Shown piece after piece: positions 8,366 to 21,116 of a stretch of DNA of 64,000 bases (its first letter is position 1; every line of letters begins with the position of its first letter). The stretch is from contig NZ_SDWV01000008.1 of assembly GCF_004137345.1 (NCBI RefSeq), positions 124,001 through 188,000 of the forward strand, read 5' to 3'. The notes beneath the pieces are model-generated. The model was not told where the DNA came from. It did no database searches and saw only the letters and a list, made by a program, of their open reading frames with translations. A program made the position numbers and the translations under genes. Source of the stretch: Nocardioides zhouii (GTDB lineage Bacteria > Actinomycetota > Actinomycetes > Propionibacteriales > Nocardioidaceae).

Positions 8366-8369
<4 letters not shown>
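7437..8369 (+). CDS. GT2 family glycosyltransferase, galactan priming (GlfT1/WbbL-like)
   Basis: A 310-residue GT-A glycosyltransferase. It has an N-terminal VVVTFNR strand, a VVDNASSDGTGEW nucleotide loop, the metal motif MDDDG (about residues 97-101) and the WGDDHEYRLRAEEAG acceptor motif. Length and motifs match the mycobacterial enzymes that add rhamnose (WbbL) or the first galactofuranose units (GlfT1) to the polyprenyl-linked primer on the cytoplasmic face. Which sugar this copy transfers cannot be decided. It overlaps the next GT2 gene by 4 bp (GTGA), so the two are co-translated. Confidence 0.85.
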
Positions 8370-12542
<4,173 letters not shown>

Positions 12543-12550
<8 letters not shown>

Positions 12551-13466
12551 GCGACTCGTGAGCTCGACGCCCGCGGAGCCCGCCAGGCGTACGGTCAGCG
12601 AGCTCGACGCCCTGCCGCTGGCGCCGCCCGCGGCGACGGGCCTGAGCGAGGTCGTACGCCGGCGCTACCTGCTGGGCATGCTCGTGCGCAACACGATCAA
12701 GTCGCGCTACCAGGGCACCGTTCTCGGGTGGGTCTGGAGCTACCTGCAGCCGGCCATCCGGTTCTGCATGTTCTACTTCCTCTTCCAGGTGATGATCGGC
12801 CGCGGCTCCAGCATGGAGAACTTCGCGATCCACCTGTTCGCGGGGATGGTGATCGTCCACTTCTTCACCGAGACGTTCAACGGCGGAACGCAGTCGCTGG
12901 TGCAGAACCGGTCCCTGATCACCAAGCTGCCGGTGCCGCGCGAGATGTTCCCGGTGGCCCGGATGCTCGTGGCCGGCTGGCACACGATCCCGATGCTCAT
13001 CATCCTGCTCGTGCCCTGCCTCCTGCTCGGGTGGAAGCCCGACCTCGTGGGCATGGCGGCCGCCCTGCTCGGGTTCAGCCTGACCGCCGCCCTGGGCCTG
13101 GCGCTCGGCCTGCTCTTCAGTGTCGGCAACGTCTTCATGCGCGACGTCGGGAAGATCGCGCAGACGCTGACGCAGTTCGTCACCTTCAGCGTGCCGATGA
13201 TGTATCCGTACACGCTGGTGCACGAGCGGTTCGGGGACTCCGTCGCCGGCTATTACCTCTTCAACCCGATGGCGGAGGCCGTGCTGCTCATCCAGCGCGG
13301 TTTCTGGATCGGCACCACGAGCGACCCGGACGCCACGGCAGCGGTGCACATGCCGGACCACCTGTTCACGCGCGGGTTGATCATGCTCGCGGTGTCGCTC
13401 GTCCTGCTGGTGCTCGCGCAGCGGATCTTCGCGCGCCTCGAGGCGAAGGTCCCGGAGCGCCTCTGA
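12543..13466 (+). CDS. wzm: ABC-2 type polysaccharide exporter permease (Wzm-like)
   Basis: A 307-residue membrane protein with a cytoplasmic N-terminus of about 60 residues and six hydrophobic segments in ABC-2/TagG/Wzm order. Typical motifs are RRYLLGMLVRNTIKSRYQGTVLGWVW before helix 1 and the PLNPMAEA-like YYLFNPMAEAVLLIQRG near the end. It would form the channel that moves lipid-linked galactan across the membrane with the ATPase that follows. The mycobacterial counterpart is Rv3783. The start overlaps the glfT2 stop by 8 bp and the stop overlaps wzt (TGATG). Confidence 0.93.
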
Positions 13467-14236
13467 TGACGACCATGATCAAGGTGGACAACGCCACCAA
13501 GGCCTTCACCCTGTCCTACCAGCGCTCGCTCAAGCAGACGGTCCTGGCCAAGGCGCGGGGCCGCAAGACGCACGACACGTTCAACGCGGTCGACGACGTC
13601 ACCTTCTCCGTCCACGAGGGCGAGGCCGTCGGGCTGATGGGGCTCAACGGCTCGGGCAAGTCGACGCTGCTCAAGCTGATCAGCGGCGTGATGCGGCCCG
13701 ACTCCGGCTCGGTGCTCACCCGCGGCCGGATCGCGGGGCTCATCGCCACCGGCACCGGGTTCGACAACAACCTGAGCGGGCGCGAGAACCTCTACCTCAA
13801 CGCCGCCATCCTCGGGATGTCGCGGGCCGAGACGGATCGCAAGTTCGACGAGATCGTCGACTTCGCCGACCTCGGCAAGTTCCTCGACACCGACGTCGCC
13901 TACTACAGCTCCGGCATGAAGGCCCGCCTCGGCTTCTCGGTGGCGGTCAACGTCGACGCCGACATCTTCATCGCCGACGAGGCACTGGCGGTGGGGGACC
14001 GGCCCTTCAAGCGCAAGTGCAAGAAACGGATGGACGAGATCGTCGCTTCCGGCGTGACGATGTTCTACGTCTCGCACGCCCCCGGCTCGGTGCGCACCCT
14101 CTGCAACCGCGTGCTCATCATGGAGAACGGCCGGCTCGGCTTCGACGGTGACGTCGAGGAAGGCATCCACTACCTCCACTACGACGACAACGGCGACGAC
14201 AGCGGCGACGACGACGAGCTCGGCACCGACATATAG
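13466..14236 (+). CDS. wzt: ABC transporter ATPase for polysaccharide export (Wzt-like)
   Basis: A 256-residue ATPase with Walker A GLNGSGKST (about 59-67), signature YYSSGMKARLGF, Walker B DIFIADEAL and switch His in VSHAPGS. The long N-terminal strand before Walker A is typical of the Wzt/TagH branch. It lacks the C-terminal carbohydrate-binding domain of O-antigen Wzt proteins, ending in an acidic Asp-rich tail, as in the mycobacterial Rv3781. It energises the permease encoded just upstream and is the last gene of the overlapping glf-glfT2-wzm-wzt run. Confidence 0.94.
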   Translation: MTTMIKVDNATKAFTLSYQRSLKQTVLAKARGRKTHDTFNAVDDVTFSVHEGEAVGLMGLNGSGKSTLLKLISGVMRPDSGSVLTRGRIAGLIATGTGFDNNLSGRENLYLNAAILGMSRAETDRKFDEIVDFADLGKFLDTDVAYYSSGMKARLGFSVAVNVDADIFIADEALAVGDRPFKRKCKKRMDEIVASGVTMFYVSHAPGSVRTLCNRVLIMENGRLGFDGDVEEGIHYLHYDDNGDDSGDDDELGTDI

Positions 14237-14290
14237 CGGCACCCGCCTCGCCACCCGAGCGGTGCGTCACGTGCCAGAATCGCTGAAGAA

Positions 14291-14336
14291 TTACACCCAT
14301 GTAACGGCGTGTCGAGTGGAAATTACACGTTTGTAG
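14291..14336. promoter_or_regulatory. Two TTACA-N4-TGTAA inverted repeats
   Basis: A perfect TTACA-N4-TGTAA (14291-14304) and a one-mismatch copy (14323-14336) are spaced 32 bp, three helical turns, in an unusually AT-rich patch before the amidase gene. The spacing suggests binding of a dimeric regulator to one DNA face. Confidence 0.5.
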
Positions 14337-14354
14337 TTACTCAGAAACCCTTCC

Positions 14355-14402
14355 GTGACTGGTGTGACTGGTGTGAACTCTCCCGTGTGTGACCTTCCCC
14401 CA
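14355..14402 (+). promoter_or_regulatory. GTGACTGGT tandem repeats and shared promoter element
   Basis: GTGACTGGT is repeated in tandem at 14355-14363 and 14364-14372, followed by GTGAACTCT. The block GTGTGACTGGTG plus TGACCTTCCCCCA matches that at 5808-5844 upstream of the LCP gene. Confidence 0.5.
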
Positions 14403-14419
14403 CACAGGAGTAGATCTTC

Positions 14420-17149
14420 ATGCGACCTCTTCAGGCCCGTCTCGTCACCCTCTGCCAGCAGGTGCTGGCCCTGGGTGTCGTGCTCGTCGTCCTCACGCCC
14501 GCCTCCGGTGTGGTCTCGCTCGACATCGTCGGCACCCACCCCGGCCAGCGGCCCGCCGGCTCGTCCAGCGGCCAGGCGCTCCCGGCCGAGCTGATGTCGG
14601 CCACCGTGCCGACCAGGCCGGTGACCCCGGAGGTGACCGAGGTGCCGCTGACCGGCGCCGCCGGTGGCTTCTCCGGGCTTCGGGGCCGCACCGTCGCCGG
14701 TGGCGCCACCGACGCCCGCGTCACCAGCACGCCGCAGTCCGTCACGGGCTTCGCGGCGATCGGTGTCACCTGGCAGCACGGCGAGGACCTCGACGAGGAC
14801 CAGATCGCCGTCCAGGTGCGTACGCGCACCGGTGACGACTGGAGCGCGTGGGAGGACCTGGAGTACCACGACGAGCACGGACCCGACGCCGGCAGCGAGG
14901 AGGCGGCCGGGTCCCGGCCCGGCACCGAGCCGATGTTCGTCGGCGAGGTCGACGACGTCCAGGTGAAGGCACTCACCGACGGGGTCGCGCTGCCGGACGA
15001 CCTGTCGCTCGCGCTGGTCGACCCGGGCTCGGCCACGAGCAGCGAGGTCGAGAAGGCCGCGGACGTGCCCGACGACGCGTCGACGGCGTACGACGAGGAG
15101 TACGCCGAGCAGGCCGCCAAGAACGGCTCGGGCATCACCCTCCAGGCGGCGCGCACCAGCATGAAGGCGGTCGCGCAGCCCACGATCTTCTCGCGCGCCC
15201 AGTGGGGCGCGGACGAGAGCATCCGCGACAAGAGCGCCCTGCGCTACGGCACGATCAGCGGCGGCTTCGTGCACCACACGGTCAACGCCAACGACTACAC
15301 CGAGGCCCAGGTGCCGGCGCTCCTGCGCAGCATCTACGCCTACCACGTGAAGTCCCGGGGCTGGAGCGACATCGGCTACAACTTCCTCGTCGACCGGTTC
15401 GGCCGGATCTGGGAGGGCCGCTACGGCGGCATCGACAAGCCCGTCGTCGGCGCGCACACGCTGAACTACAACGACTACTCGTTCGCGATGTCGGCGATCG
15501 GCAACTTCGAGACCACCCAGCCGACCGACGCCATGCTGCGCGCGTACGGCCAGCTGTTCGCATGGAAGCTGTCGCTGCACGGGGTCAACCCCGCGTCGAC
15601 CTCGCAGACGATCGGCCGCAGCACCTTCCAGGCCATCAACGGCCACCGCGACGCCGGCTCGACCGCGTGTCCGGGCAAGTACCTCTACGCCCAGATCCCG
15701 CTGATCCGGCAAAACGCCGCCCAGGCGGCGCCCGCGACCCCGGTCCCGCCGGTCGTGGTCCCGATCGCGGTGTCGGAGCCGAACCCGCAGAACAACCTCG
15801 ACGCCTCGCCCTACCCCGACCTCGTCGTGCGCAACGCCGCCGACGGGCGCGGCCTGGTCATCCCCACCGGCGGCCTCACCGCCTTCCAGCAGCGCACGGT
15901 CGTCGGCAAGAAGGGCTGGGACCAGCGCTCGGACGTGCTCGTCTCGCCCGACCTCACCGGTGACGGCGTCGCCGACCTGGTGACCGCGGACGCATCCGGC
16001 GAGGTCCGCATCCGGGCGGGCGTCGGCAACGGCAAGTTCGGCAAGACGGCCAAGAAGCTGTCGCTGCGCGGCTACTCGCTCATCACCGCGGTCGGCGACA
16101 TCAACGGAGACGGCCGCAACGACCTGGTCGCCCGCTTCAAGGGCCGCCTCACCACCCTGGTCGCGACCGGCCGCGGCGGCTTCGACCGCAAGGCCACGCG
16201 CAAGGGATACGGCAACGCCCGCCAGCTCATCGGCGCCGGCGACGTCAACGCGGACGGCCGTGCCGACCTGCTGGTGCGCACCAAGAACCGGCTCCTGCTG
16301 CAGACCGGCTACGGCACCGGCCGCTTCGCGCCGACCCAGAAGGTCGCCGGCTCGTGGCAGGGCTACAACCGGCTCGTCGCGGGCGACTTCAACGGAGACG
16401 GCCGCGCCGACCTCGTCGGGCGCACCACCAACGGCAACGTGGTGCTGCTGCCCGGTCGTGGCGACGGGTCGTACGGCGCCGCGCTCGGCCCGGCCACGAA
16501 CCTCAAGTCGATGCGGTGGATCACCGGCGTGCAGATGGTCGGCGGCCAGGGTGCTGACCTGGTCGGTGTGGCCGGCCAGCAGCTCGTCGTCGTCGCCAAC
16601 CGCGACACCTTCGAGCTCGGCGCCCCGGTCGACACGGGCGTCTCGTTCGCCGGCATGGAGACCCTGCTCAACGCCGGCGACGTCAACCGCGACGGGTTCG
16701 GCGACGTCCTGGCCCGCAGCACCACCGGCGAGCTCTGGCTCTACGCGGGCAAGGGCACGGGCGCACTCGCGCCCGGCACGCTGCTGGGCAGCGGGTGGGG
16801 CGGCATCACCGGCCTCGACGCCGTCGGCGACGTCACCGGTGACGGTGTGCCCGACCTGCTCGGCACCCCGTCGGGTGGAGTGCTCTCGGTGTGGGTCGGC
16901 AACGGCGGCGGCTTCAACGCGGCCGTGCCCGTGAAGGGGTCGGTCCCGTCCCGCGCCGGACTGCCCTCGGACCTGTCGAGCTTCGACTGGGTGCTGGAGG
17001 TCCAGGCCATGAAGCTCAAGGGCCACGCCGACTACATCGTGCGCGACCGGATGAGTGGCGTCGCGTACGTCTTCGGCGGCCGCAGGTCGGGCGTGTCGGC
17101 ACCGCGCCTGCTGGGCGAGGGACTGGGGGCCTTCGACCTGGCGGGTTGA
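14420..17149 (+). CDS. Secreted peptidoglycan recognition protein / N-acetylmuramoyl-L-alanine amidase with FG-GAP repeats
   Basis: A 909-residue exported protein with an N-terminal signal segment (about 8-32). A beta-rich region (about 85-200) precedes a PGRP/amidase-2 domain (about 255-435). The zinc site is visible: His in GFVHHTVN, then His and Cys in GHRDAGSTACPG, with the catalytic-region motif GRIWEGRYGG. From about residue 445 there are FG-GAP/VCBS repeats with Asp-rich calcium loops such as DINGDGRNDLV, DFNGDGRADLV and DVNRDGFGDVL. It should cleave the MurNAc-L-Ala bond outside the cell, with the repeats helping binding. ATG follows an AGGAG site. Confidence 0.93.
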   Translation: MRPLQARLVTLCQQVLALGVVLVVLTPASGVVSLDIVGTHPGQRPAGSSSGQALPAELMSATVPTRPVTPEVTEVPLTGAAGGFSGLRGRTVAGGATDARVTSTPQSVTGFAAIGVTWQHGEDLDEDQIAVQVRTRTGDDWSAWEDLEYHDEHGPDAGSEEAAGSRPGTEPMFVGEVDDVQVKALTDGVALPDDLSLALVDPGSATSSEVEKAADVPDDASTAYDEEYAEQAAKNGSGITLQAARTSMKAVAQPTIFSRAQWGADESIRDKSALRYGTISGGFVHHTVNANDYTEAQVPALLRSIYAYHVKSRGWSDIGYNFLVDRFGRIWEGRYGGIDKPVVGAHTLNYNDYSFAMSAIGNFETTQPTDAMLRAYGQLFAWKLSLHGVNPASTSQTIGRSTFQAINGHRDAGSTACPGKYLYAQIPLIRQNAAQAAPATPVPPVVVPIAVSEPNPQNNLDASPYPDLVVRNAADGRGLVIPTGGLTAFQQRTVVGKKGWDQRSDVLVSPDLTGDGVADLVTADASGEVRIRAGVGNGKFGKTAKKLSLRGYSLITAVGDINGDGRNDLVARFKGRLTTLVATGRGGFDRKATRKGYGNARQLIGAGDVNADGRADLLVRTKNRLLLQTGYGTGRFAPTQKVAGSWQGYNRLVAGDFNGDGRADLVGRTTNGNVVLLPGRGDGSYGAALGPATNLKSMRWITGVQMVGGQGADLVGVAGQQLVVVANRDTFELGAPVDTGVSFAGMETLLNAGDVNRDGFGDVLARSTTGELWLYAGKGTGALAPGTLLGSGWGGITGLDAVGDVTGDGVPDLLGTPSGGVLSVWVGNGGGFNAAVPVKGSVPSRAGLPSDLSSFDWVLEVQAMKLKGHADYIVRDRMSGVAYVFGGRRSGVSAPRLLGEGLGAFDLAG

Positions 17150-17163
17150 GAGGAGAGCCGCAG

Positions 17164-17883
17164 TCAGGCTCGGGCAGTCGCCCGTTCGGCGTCGTAGACG
17201 CCGTCGAGGCGGTCCGGGTCGGGATTGCGGACAAGGACCAGCGAGCCGCCTCGTCCGAGGGGCTCGGTGAAGGTGGCCATTCCTGGTGGGGAAGCCGGGT
17301 CGGCCACCGACAAGAGACGGCCGCCGTCGGTGAGAGAACTCCCGGCGGCGGCCGTCAGGTCTGTCGGTGAGGGGAACAGCTGCCGCTGGGTGAGGGTGTC
17401 GGTCGCGAGGTCGTCGGCGGTCGGCGGGTCCCAGGCCGCCCAGCCGTCGGGCTGCGACCAGATCTCGACACCCACGTCGAGCACGCCAGCGGGAAGCGGC
17501 TCGGCGAAACGTACGCCGAGCGGGCGCAGGCTGCAGGCCAGCACCGGGATCGCCGCGGCACGGGGCGCCCACGCGTCGAGGCCCTCCGGGCCGCACACCA
17601 CGGCGTCGGGGTCGTCGGCGGTGGTGACGCGCAGCCCGACGTTCCATGCCGCGCCGAGGAAGACCGGCGACAGCCAGTGCGGCGGCAGGTCGATGCGCAG
17701 CGACATCCCGCGCTCGAGGTCCGCCACGTCGGTGAGCAGCCCCGACGCCTTCGCCACCCAGTTGGCGTACGTCGTCGCCGACAGCTCCACGCGCTCGTCG
17801 GTGGCGTGGTCGTAGAACGTCAGCAGCGGACGGCCGGGGTCACGCCGCAGCTGCGCTGCGAGCACCTCGGCGAAGGTCGGCAC
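17164..17883 (-). CDS. TIGR03089 family protein (AMP-binding-like fragment family)
   Basis: A 239-residue protein of the actinobacterial TIGR03089 family, which resembles the N-terminal part of AMP-forming ligases but is much shorter. The N-terminal half keeps the acyl-adenylate enzyme pattern (TYANWVAKASGLL, then MSLRIDLPPHWLSPVFLGAAWNVG). The ATP-binding P-loop and the C-terminal lid of true ligases are missing, so it probably does not adenylate a substrate by itself. It starts at GTG and converges with the amidase gene. Function unknown. Confidence 0.8.
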   Translation of the reverse strand: MPTFAEVLAAQLRRDPGRPLLTFYDHATDERVELSATTYANWVAKASGLLTDVADLERGMSLRIDLPPHWLSPVFLGAAWNVGLRVTTADDPDAVVCGPEGLDAWAPRAAAIPVLACSLRPLGVRFAEPLPAGVLDVGVEIWSQPDGWAAWDPPTADDLATDTLTQRQLFPSPTDLTAAAGSSLTDGGRLLSVADPASPPGMATFTEPLGRGGSLVLVRNPDPDRLDGVYDAERATARA

Positions 17884-17899
17884 GGGTCGGCGAGCCGCC

Positions 17900-18637
17900 T
17901 CAGACGGCGTTCGGCTCCGGGGAGTCCATGTAGGGGTAGTCCTCCATGAACGTCTCCAGGGCTGCGCCGCTGACGTCGGAGCAGTACTGCCAGACGCCGA
18001 CCTGCTTGCTCGGGTCGGTCTCGCCGGCGCCGCCGACGGACCAGTGGGTGAAGGCGACGTGCTGGCCCTTCGGGAAGGCCTTGCCGTCCTCGGAGGTCCA
18101 CGGCACGGCCTTGAACTTGTCGCGCAGGTTGGTCGTCCCCTGGAGCTTGGAGGCGATGCCGCGCAGCACGTCCATCTTGCTGGAGCTGTCGGCGATGGTC
18201 TCGTCGTACCAGAGGATCGTGAAGCCGTGCTCGAGGTTGTGCACCAGCTCGCCCAGCTCGGGGCGGTCGGAGGTCAGGTAGAGCTTGCGGTCCATGCTGT
18301 CCCACATGTTCCAGTGCTGGCCGAAGGCCGGCGGGGCGTCGGGGTAGCTCATCGGCGTGCCGACCTCGACGTGGTCCTGGTTGCCCTCCGCGGTCTTCGT
18401 GACGACCTTCTGGCACGTCGACGCCTTCGCGCCGATCTCGCCGAGCGAGTCCGAGGCGAAGGACCGCAGGTCGTACCAGTCCTTGACCGGCTTGAAGGCC
18501 GCCGCGCCGACGATGAGGACGGCGACGAGGACGCACACGCCCACGATGGCCATGCCGCGACGGTTCTCCGACTTCGACTGCTGGGAGCGGATGGAGTCGA
18601 TGACCGCCTGTCGGTCGGTCTTTGCCTGCTTGGCCAC
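17900..18637 (-). CDS. DUF3105 membrane-anchored protein
   Basis: A 245-residue protein with a charged cytoplasmic N-terminus, one membrane helix (about 28-50) and an extracytoplasmic DUF3105 domain. Recognisable features are PAFGQHWNMWD, HNLEHGFTILWYDE with its His-rich core, and HVAFTHWSVGG. The conserved histidines suggest metal binding, but no activity is established for the family. It starts at GTG and is followed by the TIGR03089 gene on the same strand after 16 bp. Confidence 0.88.
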   Translation of the reverse strand: MAKQAKTDRQAVIDSIRSQQSKSENRRGMAIVGVCVLVAVLIVGAAAFKPVKDWYDLRSFASDSLGEIGAKASTCQKVVTKTAEGNQDHVEVGTPMSYPDAPPAFGQHWNMWDSMDRKLYLTSDRPELGELVHNLEHGFTILWYDETIADSSSKMDVLRGIASKLQGTTNLRDKFKAVPWTSEDGKAFPKGQHVAFTHWSVGGAGETDPSKQVGVWQYCSDVSGAALETFMEDYPYMDSPEPNAV

Positions 18638-18698
18638 GGTGCTCTGTGTCTCTCGGTCGACTGCTGGAGGGGGCGGTGCGGTGGTGCGGTGGCAGAGT

Positions 18699-19637
18699 CT
18701 ACGTAGTCACGGGTGACACGCGGCACACGCCGTCGGTTCTGCTGCCCGACGGGCCCTCGTCCCACCCGTCGACCTGCCACCCGTACGCGAAGCAGACCGC
18801 GGCCACGGCCGTGCGGTCGGTCGGGTCGGGCAGTGCGGCGAGCGCGGCGTCGAGCTCGCCCCGGTCGGCCGGTGCCCCGAAGGGCATCCGGTCCGCGACG
18901 GCCCCCGCCAGCGCGCGTACGACGGCCTCGCGGGCGCCCCAGCCGAAGAGGTCGCCGCCCTCGGGGCGCACGAGGGCGGTGGCGCCGGGTCCGTCCTTCC
19001 CGGGCGGCAGCACCAGGTCCGCGCGGCCACGGACGACGGCGAACGGGCGCCCGGACAGCTTGCCCAGCACCAGCTCCGCCGCTCCCGCGAGCTCGTCGGC
19101 CACGGCCGGGAGGGTCACGGCGAGGGGGTTGCCGTGCGGGTCGGTGCGGCCGGCGAAGTCCTCGGCCACGACCAGCCCGGCTGCGCCGACGGCGATGTCG
19201 GTCTGCCCCTCGCGCCACGCCCGCCCGGCGGTGTCGGTGACGACCACGCCGACGTTGACGCCGGCCCGCTCGTGGATCCCGCGCCGCAGCGCCCGGGCCG
19301 AGGCGTCGGGGTCGAGGGGGAGCAGCACGATCGAGCCCAGGGCGACGTTGGACGCGTCGACCCCGGCCGCGGCCATGGTCAGGCCCAGCCGGTGGCGCAC
19401 GATGCGGGTCGCACCTCGACGGGCGACGAGGCGTACGGACTCCTCGTCGATCGCACCGTCCCGGTCGCCGGTGCGGGTCCGGCCCTCCGCCTTGCTGACG
19501 ACCTTGCTCGTCACCGAGACCACGTCGCCGTCGGCCAGGTCGGCACCGTCGCCGAGCGCGGCCAGGACCAGCGCGGCCAGGTCGTCGCCGGCCGTGACCT
19601 CCGGGACGCCGTCGGGCGCCCAGACCTCGATCCTCAC
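18699..19637 (-). CDS. cofE: Coenzyme F420-0:L-glutamate ligase (FbiB N-terminal type)
   Basis: A 312-residue protein that adds gamma-linked L-glutamate to F420-0 using GTP. The CofE core covers about residues 1-245 with motifs VVSVTSKVVSKAEGR, VLLPLDPDASAR, GVVVTDTAGRAWREGQ and VAEDFAGRTDPHG. Mycobacterial FbiB (about 448 residues) carries a C-terminal flavin-binding domain; here only about 65 further residues follow, so that domain is missing. GTG 19637 overlaps the cofD stop (GTGA), which couples the two F420 steps. The reductase step normally done by the lost domain must be encoded elsewhere if it occurs. Confidence 0.9.
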   Translation of the reverse strand: MRIEVWAPDGVPEVTAGDDLAALVLAALGDGADLADGDVVSVTSKVVSKAEGRTRTGDRDGAIDEESVRLVARRGATRIVRHRLGLTMAAAGVDASNVALGSIVLLPLDPDASARALRRGIHERAGVNVGVVVTDTAGRAWREGQTDIAVGAAGLVVAEDFAGRTDPHGNPLAVTLPAVADELAGAAELVLGKLSGRPFAVVRGRADLVLPPGKDGPGATALVRPEGGDLFGWGAREAVVRALAGAVADRMPFGAPADRGELDAALAALPDPTDRTAVAAVCFAYGWQVDGWDEGPSGSRTDGVCRVSPVTT

Positions 19638-20662
19638 GCGGCCCCGCCGGTGACCAGGGCCACCGCGGCGGCGGCCATGGCGGCCGTCGCGTCGAGGTCG
19701 CTCATCATCAGCGGAACCGCCCGGGCCCGGACGCCGGCCTCCTCGAGCCGCGGAAGCTGGTCGGCGTCGCGGGTGTCGACGAGCCAGCCGTCGAGCACGC
19801 CGCCGGAGTCCCGGGACCCGTAGTGGGCGCCGACGGCCGCGGCCGAGACCTCGACCCCGATGCTGGCCAGCATCTGCGCCGCCATCCCGTGCACGTGCGA
19901 CCCCCCGACGATGGGGGAGAGGCCGACGACCGGCGCGGCGGTCGCGCGTACGGCGTCCCGGATGCCGGGGACGCCCAGGATGGTGCCGACCGAGACCACC
20001 GGGTTGGACGGCGGCAGGACCAGCAGGTCGGTGTCGGCGATCGCCTCGAGCACGCCCGGCGCCGGCGTGGCGGCGTCCTGGCCGACCACCAGCACGGTCT
20101 CGGCCGGCACCGCGGCGCGCAGCCGCACCCAGTACTCCTGGAAGTGGATCACCGAGCGGCCGCTCGAGCTGTCGGGGTCGGCGATCGCGATGTGCGTCTC
20201 CACCCGGTCGTCGCTCATCGGCAGCAGGGTGACGCCCGGCTGCCAGCGCCGGCACAGCGCCTCGGTCACCTGCGAGAGCGTGAAGCCGGCCTCGAGCATC
20301 TGTGTGCGCACGAGGTGCGTGGCGATGTCGCGATCACCCAGGCCGAACCACGTCGGCTCGACGCCGTACGCCTCCAGCTCGGTCTTCGCGCTCCACGTCT
20401 CGTCACGTCGACCCCACCCGCGGTCGACGTCGATGCCGTCCCCCAGGGTGTACATCACGGTGTCGAGGTCGGGGCAGACCTTGAGGCCGTGGATCCACCA
20501 GTCGTCGGCGGTGTTGGCCACGACCGTGACCTCGGTGTCGGCGCTGCCGCCCGGCACCGCGCCGGAGCGCAGCCCGTGCAGCAGGCCCTGGACGAACCTT
20601 GCCCCGCCGACCCCGCCGGAGAGGACGGTGATACGGCTGAGCGTGGCTGTGGATGATGGCAT
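19634..20662 (-). CDS. cofD: 2-phospho-L-lactate transferase (FbiA/CofD)
   Basis: A 342-residue enzyme that transfers the phospholactyl (or phosphoenolpyruvyl) group to Fo to make F420-0 or dehydro-F420-0. Motifs are the N-terminal nucleotide loop VLSGGVGGARFVQGL, VVANTADDWWIHGLKVCPDLDT, LGDRDIATHL and VLPPSNPVVSVGTIL. ATG 20662 is chosen because the recognisable sequence begins there; an upstream in-frame extension to 20731 has no family character. It is divergent from whiB2, the same arrangement as fbiA and whiB2 in M. tuberculosis (Rv3261/Rv3260c). Confidence 0.95.
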   Translation of the reverse strand: MPSSTATLSRITVLSGGVGGARFVQGLLHGLRSGAVPGGSADTEVTVVANTADDWWIHGLKVCPDLDTVMYTLGDGIDVDRGWGRRDETWSAKTELEAYGVEPTWFGLGDRDIATHLVRTQMLEAGFTLSQVTEALCRRWQPGVTLLPMSDDRVETHIAIADPDSSSGRSVIHFQEYWVRLRAAVPAETVLVVGQDAATPAPGVLEAIADTDLLVLPPSNPVVSVGTILGVPGIRDAVRATAAPVVGLSPIVGGSHVHGMAAQMLASIGVEVSAAAVGAHYGSRDSGGVLDGWLVDTRDADQLPRLEEAGVRARAVPLMMSDLDATAAMAAAAVALVTGGAA

Positions 20663-20706
20663 AGCAACAGCCTGCCGGAAGGGGAATGGCCATATCAGAT
20701 CCGGGC

Positions 20707-20736
20707 TTGACTTGCGGGGTACGACAGGCATGTAAT
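20707..20736 (+). promoter_or_regulatory. Sigma-70-type promoter of whiB2
   Basis: TTGACT (20707-20712), an 18-bp spacer and TGTAAT (20731-20736) form a good promoter about 48 bp upstream of the whiB2 ATG, in the cofD-whiB2 intergenic region. Confidence 0.55.
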
Positions 20737-20783
20737 TCCCACAGTGTCGTTAGTTCTTGAAATGGGTCGAAAGGGCTACAACC

Positions 20784-21041
20784 ATGAGAGCTGAACTGTT
20801 CCTCCTCGAGCCCGAGGGCGAGGAGCTGGGGTGGCAGGACCGCGCCCTCTGCGCGCAGACGGACCCCGAAGCGTTCTTCCCGGAGAAGGGTGGATCGACC
20901 CGGGAGGCCAAGAAGGTGTGCCTCACGTGCGAGGTGCGCGACGACTGCCTCGAGTCGGCGCTGATGAACGACGAGCGCTTCGGCATCTGGGGCGGCCTGT
21001 CCGAGCGGGAGCGTCGCAAGCTCAAAAAGCGCGCGGTCTGA
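20784..21041 (+). CDS. whiB2: WhiB-family iron-sulfur transcriptional regulator (WhiB2/WhmD)
   Basis: An 85-residue WhiB protein. Four cysteines that ligate the [4Fe-4S] cluster are Cys23, Cys46, Cys49 and Cys55 (C-x22-C-x2-C-x5-C), followed by the GIWGG turn and a basic C-terminus (RERRKLKKR). The sequence around ALCAQTDPEAFFPEKGGS and the divergent cofD neighbour match WhiB2/WhmD, which controls septation and cell division with the main sigma factor. ATG 20784 has AAAGGG upstream; an in-frame extension to 20757 does not match family N-termini. Confidence 0.95.
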   Translation: MRAELFLLEPEGEELGWQDRALCAQTDPEAFFPEKGGSTREAKKVCLTCEVRDDCLESALMNDERFGIWGGLSERERRKLKKRAV

Positions 21042-21104
21042 CGCCGCTGCGCCGCCTCCAGCCACGTGGAAATGCGTGGTTTTTGGCGGCGCGGAGCGCC
21101 TCGC

Positions 21105-21110
21105 TAAGGT
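21105..21110 (+). promoter_or_regulatory. -10 hexamer TAAGGT, leaderless-type promoter
   Basis: TAAGGT ends 6 nt before the GTG at 21117; no ribosome-binding site is present between them. Confidence 0.4.
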
Positions 21111-21116
21111 GCTCCG

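Noticed and set aside
14291..17647. An 1118-codon open frame on the - strand
   Set aside because: It is antisense to the amidase gene and partly to TIGR03089; no domain or ribosome-binding site supports it.
20663..20731. N-terminal extension of cofD
   Set aside because: The extra residues lie over the whiB2 promoter region and do not match CofD N-termini.
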